Source of the DNA: Lachnospiraceae bacterium
GTDB lineage: Bacteria > Bacillota > Clostridia > Lachnospirales > Lachnospiraceae
Length of the DNA: 64,000 nt
NCBI GenBank assembly: GCA_017448245.1
Contig: JAFSLV010000011.1
Location: 62,001-126,000, forward strand
Reading direction: 5' to 3'
Both the position numbers and the translations under genes were made by a program. Positions 42,767-51,754 of this stretch are shown here, in pieces (positions within the stretch are counted from its first letter, which is position 1; each line of letters opens with the position of its first letter). The notes beneath the pieces are model-generated. The model had not been told where the DNA came from. It searched no databases and saw only the letters and a program-made list of their open reading frames with translations.

Positions 42767-43839
42767 GACCGGGTGCCTCCTTTCCGAAAAGTATTGAGTG
42801 CGGCGATGACGCATATGACACAGATGCCGATGAGGACGGCGGCCTTTCCGTTACCGGTGGGGCCTGCCGCCGAAGAGGCGAGGCCAAAGTTGTGGCAGAA
42901 CGCGGCACCTGTCAGGAGCCCCAGATACGTCACGGCGGAATCCGTATTACCTTCGCCCGCAAGCACCATCTGTCTCAGGGGGCAACCGCCGAGCAGCACG
43001 CAGCCGAATCCCGCAAGCAGCATTCCGAGGAAATTCCACAGGCCGTCCGTATGCGCGACCGCCTGCTCCGCAAAACCGGGATGAAAACGTCCGGTGATGA
43101 GATTGCCGATGAGCGCCGCCGCAAAGATCCCCGCAAAGCCGATCATGAGCTTAGGTTCTTTAAAGAGAATCAGATCGCGGAATGCGCCGACCATGCACAT
43201 CCTTGTAAACTGTGCGAGCGCACCGACAAGGAGCCCTGCGCCGAGAGAAAGCAAAACGGGCGCATGCTTTCCGCCGGGACCGGCATCGGCCGCACTGAAA
43301 AAGATAAAGGCGGGCGCGGCGATCAAGAGGATCAGCAGCACAACCTGTGACGCGGGGAAAAGAACTCCTTCCGCAGCGGGCTGTGCGTAGTTGCGCCCGA
43401 GCGAAAATCCCTTTTGCAGGAAGAAGACACCGCATCCGATTCCTGCCGCAAAGCCGGCAAGGCCGAAGAGCGCGTTCAGATCACCGCCCGCAAGACGCAG
43501 CACCATGCGGAAGGGGCAGCCAAGAAACATCAGGCATCCGATCATGACAAAGAAGCCCAGGATAAAACGTGTAAACGGTGCGGAGCCGCCCTTGACACGA
43601 AATTCCTTCCGTGCAAAAGAGAGCAAAAACGCGCCGAGCACAAGCCCCGCCACCTCCGGACGGATGTACTGCACGGGCTCCGCGCGATGCAGTCCCAGTC
43701 CTCCCGCCGTGTCGCGGATAAAGCAGGCCAGGCAAAAACCCATGTTGGCCGGATTGCCGCTCATGACGAGGACGACGGCGACGCAGCCGGTGAGAATGCC
43801 GGCCAGTGCGATCGTGAGTCTTTCTTTTTTGAAATCCAT
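42763..43839 (-). CDS. yedE: YedE-family putative selenium transporter
   Basis: A 358-residue protein with about ten membrane segments and duplicated sulfur-transport (YeeE/YedE) units. Each unit bears a conserved cysteine motif, LGCPFRMVLRL and LGGCPLRQMVLAGEGN, that could pass thio- or selenium compounds. The family member next to SelD and a SirA-like gene is assigned to selenium uptake by association. AAAGGAGG precedes the ATG, and an extended -10 (TGGTATACT) lies upstream on the minus strand. It is divergent from the cysteine desulfurase-like gene. Confidence 0.9.
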   Translation of the reverse strand: MDFKKERLTIALAGILTGCVAVVLVMSGNPANMGFCLACFIRDTAGGLGLHRAEPVQYIRPEVAGLVLGAFLLSFARKEFRVKGGSAPFTRFILGFFVMIGCLMFLGCPFRMVLRLAGGDLNALFGLAGFAAGIGCGVFFLQKGFSLGRNYAQPAAEGVLFPASQVVLLILLIAAPAFIFFSAADAGPGGKHAPVLLSLGAGLLVGALAQFTRMCMVGAFRDLILFKEPKLMIGFAGIFAAALIGNLITGRFHPGFAEQAVAHTDGLWNFLGMLLAGFGCVLLGGCPLRQMVLAGEGNTDSAVTYLGLLTGAAFCHNFGLASSAAGPTGNGKAAVLIGICVICVIAALNTFRKGGTRS

Positions 43840-43995
43840 TGTGAATCCCTCCTTTGTCTAACAGTATACCATTGTTTTTTTGTTTTGTCTCGTTTATGAT
43901 GATATAGGTGTCAAAAGTCATGAAGACGATCTTGCTTGCAGGAATCGTCGAATGACGGCAGGATCGCGGGAGTTTCTTTAGAAACGGGGGACGGT

Positions 43996-45222
43996 ATGAA
44001 ACGCATCCATCTGGATCAGGCAGCGAGCTCTTTTCCGAAGGCGCCGGGCGTTTCGGATGCAATGAAGCGCTTCCTGGACGAGTCCGGCGCAAACATCGCA
44101 AGAGGCTCTTATAAGGCGGCGATCGAAGCGGAGGAGCGGGTCTTTGAGACGAGGTCGCTTCTGGCGCGCCTCTTTCACGCACCCGACGCAAAAAATGTCA
44201 TCTTTACGGGCGGCGCCACCACCGCGCTCAACATGATTCTCAGGGGATTTCTGCATCCCGGGGATCATGTGCTTGTCAGTGCCTTTGAACATAATGCCGT
44301 TATGCGGCCGCTGACCCTGATGCAAAAAGACGGCGTGATTTTTGACGTGATCCCCGCATCCGCGGACGGCGGCATGCATCTGGCGGATGCGGACGCGTTT
44401 GTCACGACGCAGACCAAGGCGATCATCATGACGCATGCATCGAATGTCACGGGCGCGGTGATGCCGGTCAGGGAGGCGGGACTGTTTAGCAAAGAGTACG
44501 GCCTGAAACTTATCGTCGATACCGCACAGACCGCGGGCATCCTGCCCGTCGACATGGAGGCCTTCGGGATCGACGCGCTCGCTTTTTCCGGTCACAAGGG
44601 ACTGCTCGGTCCGCAGGGGGTCGGCGGCATGGTCGTAACGGACGAGATGGCGTCCATGATGACGCCGCTCATCGCGGGCGGCACCGGATCTTTTTCCCAT
44701 CTGTATGAGATGCCGGATGTTTTGCCCGACCGGTTTGAGGCGGGCACCCTGAATCTCCCGGGGATCTGCGGGCTCGAAGCGGCGCTTTTATTTTTGCGGG
44801 AAGTACATCCGGAGGTCTTTGCCGGGGCACAGGAGGACGCGTCGCTACAGGCAGAGGGGATCTATGCCCGGGAGACGGAGCTGTACGCAAGGCTCCTTTC
44901 CGGAATCGATGCGATCAATGAAGAGGCGGGGAAAGAATGCATCCGCGTCATTCGTCCGCAGTGCGCCTGCGTTCCGCTGCTGTCGATCGCGTTTAAGGAT
45001 CACGACCAGGGGGAGGTCGCACGCCAACTCGAGGAAAAATACGGCATCCTCACGCGTGTGGGGTTACATTGCGCACCCGCCGCGCATCATGCGTCCGGGA
45101 CCTTTCCCGACGGAACGATCCGTTTTTCCTTTGGCGCGTTTCATACGGAAGAGGATGCGGATTCCGCTGTCCTTGCTTTGCACGAAATGGTGATTGACCG
45201 ATGGAAACTCAGGCAAGACTGA
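43996..45222 (+). CDS. Cysteine desulfurase-like aminotransferase class V
   Basis: A 408-residue PLP enzyme. The cofactor lysine lies in [17 protein letters not shown], and the substrate cysteine region is [21 protein letters not shown]-terminal [20 protein letters not shown] is typical of the family often found with SelD. It likely releases selenium from selenocysteine or sulfur from cysteine for delivery to SelD and the Mo cofactor. The ATG at 43996 is preferred because homology starts there. Its 3' end overlaps selD by 22 bases, implying coupling. Confidence 0.9.
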   Translation: MKRIHLDQAASSFPKAPGVSDAMKRFLDESGANIARGSYKAAIEAEERVFETRSLLARLFHAPDAKNVIFTGGATTALNMILRGFLHPGDHVLVSAFEHNAVMRPLTLMQKDGVIFDVIPASADGGMHLADADAFVTTQTKAIIMTHASNVTGAVMPVREAGLFSKEYGLKLIVDTAQTAGILPVDMEAFGIDALAFSGHKGLLGPQGVGGMVVTDEMASMMTPLIAGGTGSFSHLYEMPDVLPDRFEAGTLNLPGICGLEAALLFLREVHPEVFAGAQEDASLQAEGIYARETELYARLLSGIDAINEEAGKECIRVIRPQCACVPLLSIAFKDHDQGEVARQLEEKYGILTRVGLHCAPAAHHASGTFPDGTIRFSFGAFHTEEDADSAVLALHEMVIDRWKLRQD

Positions 45223-46349
45223 CAAGACTCGCAAAATGCGCAGGCTGCGGCGCAAAGGTGGGCGCGGGAACGCTCGCACAGCTCCTTGACGGATTTCAGT
45301 CGCACCGTGACGAGCGGCTGGTCGTCGGCTTTGACAAAAGCGACGACGCCTGCGTCTACCTGCTGGATGAGAACAGGGTGCTGATCGAAACTGTCGACTT
45401 TTTCCCGCCGATCGTGGACGATCCGTATCTCTTCGGGCAGATCGCGGCGGCCAATGCCCTGAGCGATATCTATGCGATGGGCGGAGAGCCTGCGCTCGCA
45501 CTCAATGTGATGAGTGTGACGGAGGACATGACGGAAAAAGAAATCCGGGAGATCCTGCGCGGCGGCTATGACAAGGTATATGAGGCGGGAGCCGTTATCG
45601 CCGGAGGACATACGATCACGACGGCGGAACCCGTCTACGGTCTGCAGGTAACGGGCTTTGCGCATCCTCAGCGATTCTGGAAAAACGCGGGGGCGCGGGA
45701 AGGGGACGTGCTGCTTCTGACCAAGCCTCTCGGCGCCGGGATTCTGACGACGGCAAGAAAGGGCGGCGAGGTCGATGATGCGGTATATGACGCACTGTGT
45801 GCGCAGATGTGTACGCTCAACCGTAAGGCGGCTGAGATACTTCGCGGATTTGAGGTCCATGCCTGCACCGACGTGACGGGATTCGGACTGATGGGACATG
45901 CGTATGAAATGGCCGGCGGGTCCGGAGTAACGGTCCGGATCTTTACGGAGCAGGTGCCGTACATCCGCGAGGCCTATGCCTGTGCGGAGTACGGTTTTGT
46001 GCCCGCGGGCGCGTACCGCAACCGGGAATATACCGCAGGCAGAGTCCTTGCCGAAGAGGGGATCACGCGTGCCATGGAGGACATTCTCTACGATCCGCAG
46101 ACATCGGGCGGACTGCTCGCGGCGATTCCCGCCGCGCAGGAAAAAGAGGCGCTCGACGCATTACGCGCAGCGGATACGGATGCGGCATGTGTGGGAGAGA
46201 TCTGCTCAGATGACCGCGACAGCCTCGATTTCGACGAGCGCGTCCTTCGGAAGCGCGGCGACCTGGAAGGCGGCGCGCGCGGGGAAGGGCTCACTGAAAA
46301 AGGTGGCATACACCTCGTTCATCGCCGCAAAGTCCGCGATATCTTTTAA
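45201..46349 (+). CDS. selD: Selenophosphate synthetase with an extended C-terminus
   Basis: A 382-residue ATP-dependent enzyme making selenophosphate from selenide. The catalytic pair is C16 and K19 in AGCGAK, with cysteine rather than selenocysteine. [31 protein letters not shown] and the C-terminal DPQTSGGLL are conserved. The family usually ends about fifteen residues after a VGEI-like strand. Here, from Ser336 on, 47 extra codons run antisense through the end of a ridA sequence. With no selA or selB in the window, it fits an orphan SelD supporting the Mo hydroxylase. Its last 224 bases lie in a direct repeat. Confidence 0.93.
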   Translation: METQARLTRLAKCAGCGAKVGAGTLAQLLDGFQSHRDERLVVGFDKSDDACVYLLDENRVLIETVDFFPPIVDDPYLFGQIAAANALSDIYAMGGEPALALNVMSVTEDMTEKEIREILRGGYDKVYEAGAVIAGGHTITTAEPVYGLQVTGFAHPQRFWKNAGAREGDVLLLTKPLGAGILTTARKGGEVDDAVYDALCAQMCTLNRKAAEILRGFEVHACTDVTGFGLMGHAYEMAGGSGVTVRIFTEQVPYIREAYACAEYGFVPAGAYRNREYTAGRVLAEEGITRAMEDILYDPQTSGGLLAAIPAAQEKEALDALRAADTDAACVGEICSDDRDSLDFDERVLRKRGDLEGGARGEGLTEKGGIHLVHRRKVRDIF

Positions 46350-46364
46350 CAGGACGGTCGTCTT
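46126..46364 (+). repeat. Left copy of a 239-bp direct repeat (3' ends of selD and ridA)
   Basis: Identical to 49180-49418 except for three substitutions (A/C, G/A and G/A). This copy holds the end of intact selD. On the opposite strand it holds a 159-base 3' fragment of ridA without a start. Similarity ends sharply at TCTT on the right and TTCCC on the left. Confidence 0.95.
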
Positions 46365-46434
46365 TTATTCAAATAAGTTCTCTTTTCGAAAAACCGGTCA
46401 CCTGACAATATGATGAAGATAATTCAATCGGTTC

Positions 46435-46480
46435 GCAATGGACAGATCAAGCAATTCTATTTGCATGGTCTGTCCATTGC
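46435..46480 (+). other. Long hairpin inside the insertion
   Basis: Twelve-base perfect arms GCAATGGACAGA and TCTGTCCATTGC enclose 22 bases, which include a second small stem (GCAA with TTGC). No T-run follows. It lies 71 bases inside the left junction and may be a remnant of an element end, a regulatory RNA structure or a protein-binding site. Confidence 0.6.
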
Positions 46481-46636
46481 ACGGAAAGATAAAAGGTGCA
46501 AGAATAAAGTAAACTGTAACAAGCATTGTGGAAATATAGTTGCATTCTTATGGATGTGGTAATGAGCTTCAGACTCTTTAACTTGGCAAAAGAACGAATG
46601 ATGATTTGTGACGTAGCGATTTAAAGGAACAATGAC

Positions 46637-48712
46637 ATGTTCAACCGATTATCACGATGGAAAAAAATATTTGTCTTATTGGCAGGAATAATGCTTTTGA
46701 TTTCAGCTTGCGGAGCACATGGAACACCGGAAAATGCATCCGTTAGAGAGCAGTCATCTGTAGTAAAAAGCACCAATGAAAATGTGAATATCACCACCAT
46801 AACACCGGTGACCGGGATGGAAAAGATCCTGTATGTATTGTCCTGCCGAGAACATTTTGCCTGCATAGTTGATACGGGAGTCGAATTGGGCGTAGTCTAT
46901 CTTGACCGGGAAGGAAGGATTGTTTCAAGAAAAACGTTGGAAAAAGTACCCGATGTGCCACAAGGCATGGAGGAAATCCGTGGAGCAGATATTAATGGAG
47001 ACTATACGCTGACAATGCTGTATTCTGACGCTCAAAAAGTGTCAGAGGGCAGTGCATCATATCTTTTGTGTCAATATGATGAAGAAGGCGGATTGACCAA
47101 TAGCAAAAGACTGGACTCGGAATATGCCTTCCACAGCGTTCTTGCCATGGATAATGAACGGATCCTTCTTTGCGGTATGTCAGCGATTGTTATGATCGAA
47201 AACGACAAGGAAGTATTAGTCAAAGAAGCCGGCGCAAATATGGCTTTTCTGGCCGCCTTAAAGAAAAGCACAAATGACTACTGTGTGGTTGCATATGCGG
47301 ATGGCGTTCCGGGAGTTTTTCAGTCATTGGCCAACGACGAGTTCCTTCCGCTCAGCAATTCCGTTATGCCGACAGAAGTGAGTTACAGTGTTCAAAATAA
47401 TGCAACACCGCTGGTTACTGCAGATGTTTTGTATCAATTAGACACTGAAACACATCAATTAAACGCAAGGGCATCATGGGATTCGCTGTCAATCAAAGGG
47501 AGTAATATTAAAAGCGTTGCCTGTATCGATAACGAAACAATACTTTTATGTTTGCATGATACACCGGAATTATATCTGTTGAGTGTTGAGCGAAGAGAGG
47601 AACAACGAGAGGTTATAAAAGTTGGAGCAATCAGGGAAGCGAGTCCGTCACTTGGCAGGTTTGTCACATATTTTAATGATACAAACGAAGAATATGAGGC
47701 TGAAATTGTATATTACGAGGATCAGTCTGCCTTAATAACCAGTCTGTCTGCCGGAAACGGTCCGGATATTATGGAAATAAGCGGTGTGAGCATTCCGTTC
47801 ACGCCGGACAAATTTGTTGACATGAACACGCTGTCCGGAAACGCAGTCGGCGCAGTGGAAAAAAGTATAAAAGATGCACTCCTGATAGAGGGCGCACTTA
47901 CAACCGTTCCATCATCATTTTGGATCAAAACTATTGTCGGAAGAGAAAGTGATGTAGGGCCGAACTCTGGCTGGAGCGTGAGGGAACTTGTCTCGTTATC
48001 CGAAAGAAGAGGTGATGGAACCGACGTATTTCCTCCATGGATGACAGGCGACGAATTGATGCGATGGATCTGCAACATCAGTTTGGGGCAGTTTGTGGAT
48101 TGGACAGCCTGCTTCAGCAGGTTTGATAGCGATGACTTTGCAGCTCTTTTGGAATTTTGCGCTGATCAGCCGCAGTCCTTTGATGTGGCAGAATACATAT
48201 CTGATTACGAACCGGATATATTATTAACTGTTCAATTGATTCAGTCAGAAAAATGGATTGGTGTATTAAAAGAAAACTATGGAGGTCATAAAATCACCTA
48301 CATCGGGTTTCCAAACGAATCATCGAATAACGGAAGCTTTTTTTCGCGCGCTGAAGAGGACGTTATATTTGCAATTCCGCTTTCTTCGCAAAGCATGAAC
48401 GGAGCCGAAGCAGTGATTGCCTGTATGCTGTCGGAAGGATGGCAGGAAAAAACCATGAGCATGCCCGTAAACAGCACGGTACTGGAACATCGCCTGGAGG
48501 CACTTTTAAACTTGCCGGAAATGAGTGTAACCGATGAAGACATAGAAAAACTGCGTAAGTTGATCGAGGAGACAACTGTATTCATACATTATGATGATAC
48601 GATCACGCAAATCGTTATGGAAGAAGTTCAATCGTTTTTCGATGGAAGCAAAACGGCAAGTGAAGTAGGAAAGATCATTGATTCACGTATTGACAGTTAT
48701 TTGAACGAATGA
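46637..48712 (+). CDS. Lipoprotein with solute-binding-like domain
   Basis: A 691-residue exported lipoprotein. The signal peptide (KKIFVLLAGIMLLISACG) ends in a lipobox with Cys25. A Thr/Asn-rich linker is followed by a region of about 300 residues that may be a beta-propeller (repeated strands such as GVELGVVYLDREGRIV). A C-terminal half from about 345 resembles family 1 extracellular solute-binding proteins (YNDTNEEYEAEIVYYEDQ-like start, then GNGPDIMEIS). Such proteins occur in Lachnospiraceae; the ligand is unknown and no permease gene is next to it. AAAGGA precedes the ATG. Composition is AT-rich, as for the whole insertion. Confidence 0.7.
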   Translation: MFNRLSRWKKIFVLLAGIMLLISACGAHGTPENASVREQSSVVKSTNENVNITTITPVTGMEKILYVLSCREHFACIVDTGVELGVVYLDREGRIVSRKTLEKVPDVPQGMEEIRGADINGDYTLTMLYSDAQKVSEGSASYLLCQYDEEGGLTNSKRLDSEYAFHSVLAMDNERILLCGMSAIVMIENDKEVLVKEAGANMAFLAALKKSTNDYCVVAYADGVPGVFQSLANDEFLPLSNSVMPTEVSYSVQNNATPLVTADVLYQLDTETHQLNARASWDSLSIKGSNIKSVACIDNETILLCLHDTPELYLLSVERREEQREVIKVGAIREASPSLGRFVTYFNDTNEEYEAEIVYYEDQSALITSLSAGNGPDIMEISGVSIPFTPDKFVDMNTLSGNAVGAVEKSIKDALLIEGALTTVPSSFWIKTIVGRESDVGPNSGWSVRELVSLSERRGDGTDVFPPWMTGDELMRWICNISLGQFVDWTACFSRFDSDDFAALLEFCADQPQSFDVAEYISDYEPDILLTVQLIQSEKWIGVLKENYGGHKITYIGFPNESSNNGSFFSRAEEDVIFAIPLSSQSMNGAEAVIACMLSEGWQEKTMSMPVNSTVLEHRLEALLNLPEMSVTDEDIEKLRKLIEETTVFIHYDDTITQIVMEEVQSFFDGSKTASEVGKIIDSRIDSYLNE

Positions 48713-48769
48713 TCATGCGGCGGTCATTTGACGGTGCATTCATTGATTACCAACTAAGGAGGTTGCACT

Positions 48770-49087
48770 ATGAATCAGGCAAAAAGAATTGTGGCAATCA
48801 TTATCTGCTGTGTTCTTGTGATGATCAATCCGATTACAGTGATGGCGGCAAAGCCTGCGGTTGTTCCGGGATATGGATATGCTGTAACTGAAGCCGCACA
48901 TCTCCGTACCACAGAAGGTGGAACGTCGATCGGAATTGTTCTCGCGGGAGAGTGCATGGAGGTATCTCGGGTTTCTTCGAATCATGTATGGGGATACACG
49001 TGGATATATGGAATGATGAGTTCCGGGAGGCTGAGATACCAAATCGGATATGTGATACGTGATTGTCTTGAGAGTTATCCCGGATAA
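48770..49087 (+). CDS. Small secreted SH3-like protein
   Basis: A 105-residue protein with a clear signal peptide (IVAIIICCVLVMINPITVMA, cleavage after VMA) and a short bacterial-SH3-like remainder (AHLRTTEGGTSIGIVLAGE, VWGYTWIYG, IGYVIRDCL). SH3b modules bind cell-wall peptides, so a wall-associated role is plausible. CTAAGGAGG precedes the ATG. It lies 57 bases after the lipoprotein gene within the insertion and is probably cotranscribed. Confidence 0.65.
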   Translation: MNQAKRIVAIIICCVLVMINPITVMAAKPAVVPGYGYAVTEAAHLRTTEGGTSIGIVLAGECMEVSRVSSNHVWGYTWIYGMMSSGRLRYQIGYVIRDCLESYPG

Positions 49088-49179
49088 GTGACAGTTGCCG
49101 CCGCATGATTATCTGAAGACCAGTTATGGATATGTTACCTGAATGGATTTTTGCAGGGTTGGCCGGCCGGTTGCATTTG

Positions 49180-49418
49180 TTCCCGCCGCGCAGGAAAAAG
49201 CGGCGCTCGACGCATTACGCGCAGCGGATACGGATGCGGCATATGTGGGAGAGATCTGCTCAGATGACCGCGACAGCCTCGATTTCGACGAGCGCGTCCT
49301 TCGGAAGCGCGGCGACCTGGAAGGCGGCGCGCGCGGGGAAGGGCTCACTGAAAAAGGTAGCATACACCTCGTTCATCGCCGCAAAGTCCGCGATATCTTT
49401 TAACAGGACGGTCGTCTT
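49180..49418 (+). repeat. Right copy of the 239-bp direct repeat, with selD 3' fragment
   Basis: The second copy holds the intact 3' part of ridA (minus strand). On the plus strand it holds a headless selD fragment: 49180-49403 continues the selD frame to the same stop but has no upstream selD sequence. The apparent short plus-strand frame across the junction is therefore a remnant, not a gene. Confidence 0.95.
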
Positions 49419-49640
49419 GACAACGGCGTCCATGCCGGCACCGGCTTCTTTCAGGATATTTTGGATATTGGTGAGGCTCTGCCTGGTCTGTGCGCGGATC
49501 TCGTCACCGGCAAATGCGCCGGTTGCGGGGTCGATCGGCAGCTGCCCCGAGACATAGACGGTCCGGTCCGCCTGAATCGCCTGGGAGTAGGGCCCGATGG
49601 CGGCGGGTGCGTTTGTGGTTGCGATGGCCTTGTTGCTCAT
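49260..49640 (-). CDS. ridA: RidA/YjgF-family enamine/imine deaminase
   Basis: A 126-residue protein of typical length that hydrolyses reactive enamines and imines. Features are [25 protein letters not shown] at the start region, [15 protein letters not shown], and the C-terminal [21 protein letters not shown] with the conserved Arg. GAAAGGAG precedes the ATG. Members also occur in pyrimidine and purine catabolism operons, and here it follows a dihydropyrimidinase gene. Its 3' third lies in the direct repeat and is antisense to a selD fragment. Confidence 0.95.
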   Translation of the reverse strand: MSNKAIATTNAPAAIGPYSQAIQADRTVYVSGQLPIDPATGAFAGDEIRAQTRQSLTNIQNILKEAGAGMDAVVKTTVLLKDIADFAAMNEVYATFFSEPFPARAAFQVAALPKDALVEIEAVAVI

Positions 49641-49661
49641 GAGAGTACTCCTTTCCGTGTG

Positions 49662-51065
49662 TCAGAAGGAAGGTTTTGCGGACACCCCTTCCGACCCGTG
49701 ACGTCTGACAAATCTTCCCGTATTTTCTTTGACGACGCGTCCTTCTTCCGCGCATAACGTACCGCGCAGAAATACCTTTTCCACCACTCCGGTGATTTCT
49801 TTTCCCTCATACGGCGTATAATCGCAGCGGCTGACCTGTGCGGCGGAGGTGATGGTTTTTTTGCGCGCGGGATCAAGCACGACGATGTCGGCATCGCTGT
49901 CTTTTGCGATCACGCCCTTTTGCGGATAGAGACCGTAGAGTCTTGCGACATTTTCGGAAAGAGCGGCGCAGTAGCGTTCCGCCGTGATGCGCCCCTTTAC
50001 GACGCCTTCCGTATACATGATCTCGCCCCTTGTCTCCACACCCGGCATACCGCCCGGGATCTTTTTGAAGTCATCGATGCCCAGACGCTTTTGCTCAAGG
50101 GTAAACGGGCAGTGATCGGTACAGACGGTCTGGATTTCGCCTGTGGCAAGCGCTGCCCACAGGGCTTCCTGATCGCTCTTTTTGCGCAGCGGCGGTGCGC
50201 AGACATACTTCGCGCCCTCAAAGCCCGCAAGCTCATAGCAGGAATCGTCAAAGGTGAGATACTGCGGACAGGTCTCCGCGTAGACGCGCACGCCGCGCTT
50301 TCTCGCCGCGCGGATCTCTTCGAGTCCGGCCTCACAGGTCAGATGCACGTCGATGACCGCGCAGTCCGCTATTTCCGCAATGTAGAGATAGCGGCCTATG
50401 GCCTCGGCCTCCGCCTGCGGGGGGCGTGTAAGATAGTGGGAGGAGACTTTTCTGATCCGCTCGTCCGAAGAGTACGCGGCACGTAACGCATCGATGACGC
50501 CCGCGTTTTCGCAGTGGCACCCGGTGATCCCTCCGACCTCCTTCAGCCTGCACAATATCTCAAAGATCTCGCGGTCCGTCAGCTGCAGGTCATAGGTCAT
50601 GTAGATCTTGAAGGTTGTGACCCCCGCATCCATCATGTCCCTGCACTGACGGGACGCTTCTTCATTCCAGTCCGTGATCGACATGTGGATGCCGTAGTCA
50701 CAGGAGACGCCGTTCTTTGCTTTTTCCAGCCAGTTCTCCATGCCCTGACGCAGGGTCTCTCCCTTGTACTGCGTGCCCATGTCGATGACGCAGGTCGTGC
50801 CGCCCGCAACGGCGGCCCTGGAACCGGAGGCAAAATCATCCGCCGTTACCGTGCCCGCGACGTGCAGATCAAAGTGGGTATGCGCATCGATAAAGCCGGG
50901 GAAGAGAAGCTTTCCGGTCACGTCGATGATCTGCGCATCCGCGACCTGCGTTGCGGAGATTTCCTGCCTGCGGAAGACGCCGGCGATTTTTTCGCCGTCG
51001 ATCAGCACATCCGCAGGATAGTGTTCCGTGGCACTTACGACGGTGCCGCCCTGTAACAGAATCAT
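49662..51065 (-). CDS. hydA: Dihydropyrimidinase/hydantoinase
   Basis: A 467-residue cyclic amidohydrolase. Metal ligands are the HTH of PGFIDAHTHFDL, the carboxylated lysine in TTFKIYMTY, the histidines of GCHCENAGVI and VIDVHLTC, and Asp in CTDHCPF. It opens dihydropyrimidine, hydantoin or related imide rings to ureido acids. Related genes occur in anaerobic purine-degradation clusters with selenium-dependent Mo enzymes and carbamate kinase, as here. It overlaps the MocA-like gene upstream by four bases and precedes ridA. The exact substrate is not deducible. Confidence 0.92.
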   Translation of the reverse strand: MILLQGGTVVSATEHYPADVLIDGEKIAGVFRRQEISATQVADAQIIDVTGKLLFPGFIDAHTHFDLHVAGTVTADDFASGSRAAVAGGTTCVIDMGTQYKGETLRQGMENWLEKAKNGVSCDYGIHMSITDWNEEASRQCRDMMDAGVTTFKIYMTYDLQLTDREIFEILCRLKEVGGITGCHCENAGVIDALRAAYSSDERIRKVSSHYLTRPPQAEAEAIGRYLYIAEIADCAVIDVHLTCEAGLEEIRAARKRGVRVYAETCPQYLTFDDSCYELAGFEGAKYVCAPPLRKKSDQEALWAALATGEIQTVCTDHCPFTLEQKRLGIDDFKKIPGGMPGVETRGEIMYTEGVVKGRITAERYCAALSENVARLYGLYPQKGVIAKDSDADIVVLDPARKKTITSAAQVSRCDYTPYEGKEITGVVEKVFLRGTLCAEEGRVVKENTGRFVRRHGSEGVSAKPSF

Positions 51066-51754
51066 AATATCTCCTTTCGAAATGTATCATACACCAAACC
51101 GGAAAGGAAGGAAAGCGACTCCTTCGTGTCGACATCATACAGCTCCGCCCCGTCCGTGACGTAAGTCAGATGTACGCGGCCGTCCCGCAACAGCACGCTT
51201 CCGCCGCGGTCACCGGAAAGCGCACACAGTGCATCATAGAATGCCGGGGGAAAGATCACGGGGCTTCCCTGCGTGACCGCACCGTCCCTGCCGACAGCAG
51301 CCATGCGGCAGGGAACGGAAGGGTCGTTGCAATAGTTTTTCAGCAGACGCAAAACCGACGCGGTCCGCACGAGCGGCTGGTCGCCGGGAATACAGAGAAT
51401 CCCCTGAAGGGGCGTGACGGAGGATTGCCGCAGGTCCTCCGGTCCGTTCGTTTTTTGCAGCAGATGCGTTACACCCGCACGTACGGAATCGCTCTGCAAA
51501 GGGAAGGACGCGCACAGCGCAAAAAAACCCTTGTCTCTTGCCAGCGAAGCGACCCTTTCGTCGGAAGTGACGACGCAGACGGGTCCGACGGCGACGTCCC
51601 GCGTCAGGGAAGATACCTCACGCAGCATATCGAGGACATGCGAAAGGACCGGCTTTCCCGCGAGATCCGCAAGCAGCTTGTTTTCTTTTCCGAATCTTTT
51701 GGACGCACCGGCGGCCATCACGACGCATCCGATGCGGGGTTCAGCCTGTTGCAT
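51062..51754 (-). CDS. MocA-like molybdenum cofactor nucleotidyltransferase
   Basis: A 230-residue MobA-like NTP transferase. The nucleotide loop is CVVMAAGASKRFGKENKLLADLAGKPV cut to its key parts AAGASKRFG and NKLL, and GDQPLV holds the metal-binding acidic residue. MocA makes the cytosine dinucleotide form of the Mo cofactor used by xanthine-dehydrogenase-type enzymes. That suits the hydroxylase at 36-40 kb. The ATG at 51754 follows GGAGG and overlaps the end of mutY by 14 bases. A longer in-frame start inside mutY is rejected. Confidence 0.88.
   Translation of the reverse strand: MQQAEPRIGCVVMAAGASKRFGKENKLLADLAGKPVLSHVLDMLREVSSLTRDVAVGPVCVVTSDERVASLARDKGFFALCASFPLQSDSVRAGVTHLLQKTNGPEDLRQSSVTPLQGILCIPGDQPLVRTASVLRLLKNYCNDPSVPCRMAAVGRDGAVTQGSPVIFPPAFYDALCALSGDRGGSVLLRDGRVHLTYVTDGAELYDVDTKESLSFLSGLVYDTFRKEIL

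Larger units (their letters stand above)
46365..49179. mobile_element. AT-rich 2.8-kb insertion between duplicated selD/ridA ends
   Basis: This segment interrupts what was a convergent selD-ridA pair. It is flanked by the 239-bp direct repeat, is visibly more AT-rich than the surroundings, and carries a lipoprotein gene, a small secreted-protein gene and a long hairpin. No transposase, integrase or terminal inverted repeat is seen. The structure fits integration by recombination between homologous ends, but the mechanism is inferred. Positions 46350-46636 hold no gene apart from the hairpin. Confidence 0.7.

Noticed and set aside
46365-49179. Insertion sequence or integrative element
   Set aside because: No transposase, integrase, terminal inverted repeats or short target duplication were found, so a named element type is not claimed.
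49143-49403. 86-codon plus-strand frame ending like SelD
   Set aside because: It joins junction sequence to the duplicated selD 3' end. It has no start signal or catalytic part and is a recombination remnant.
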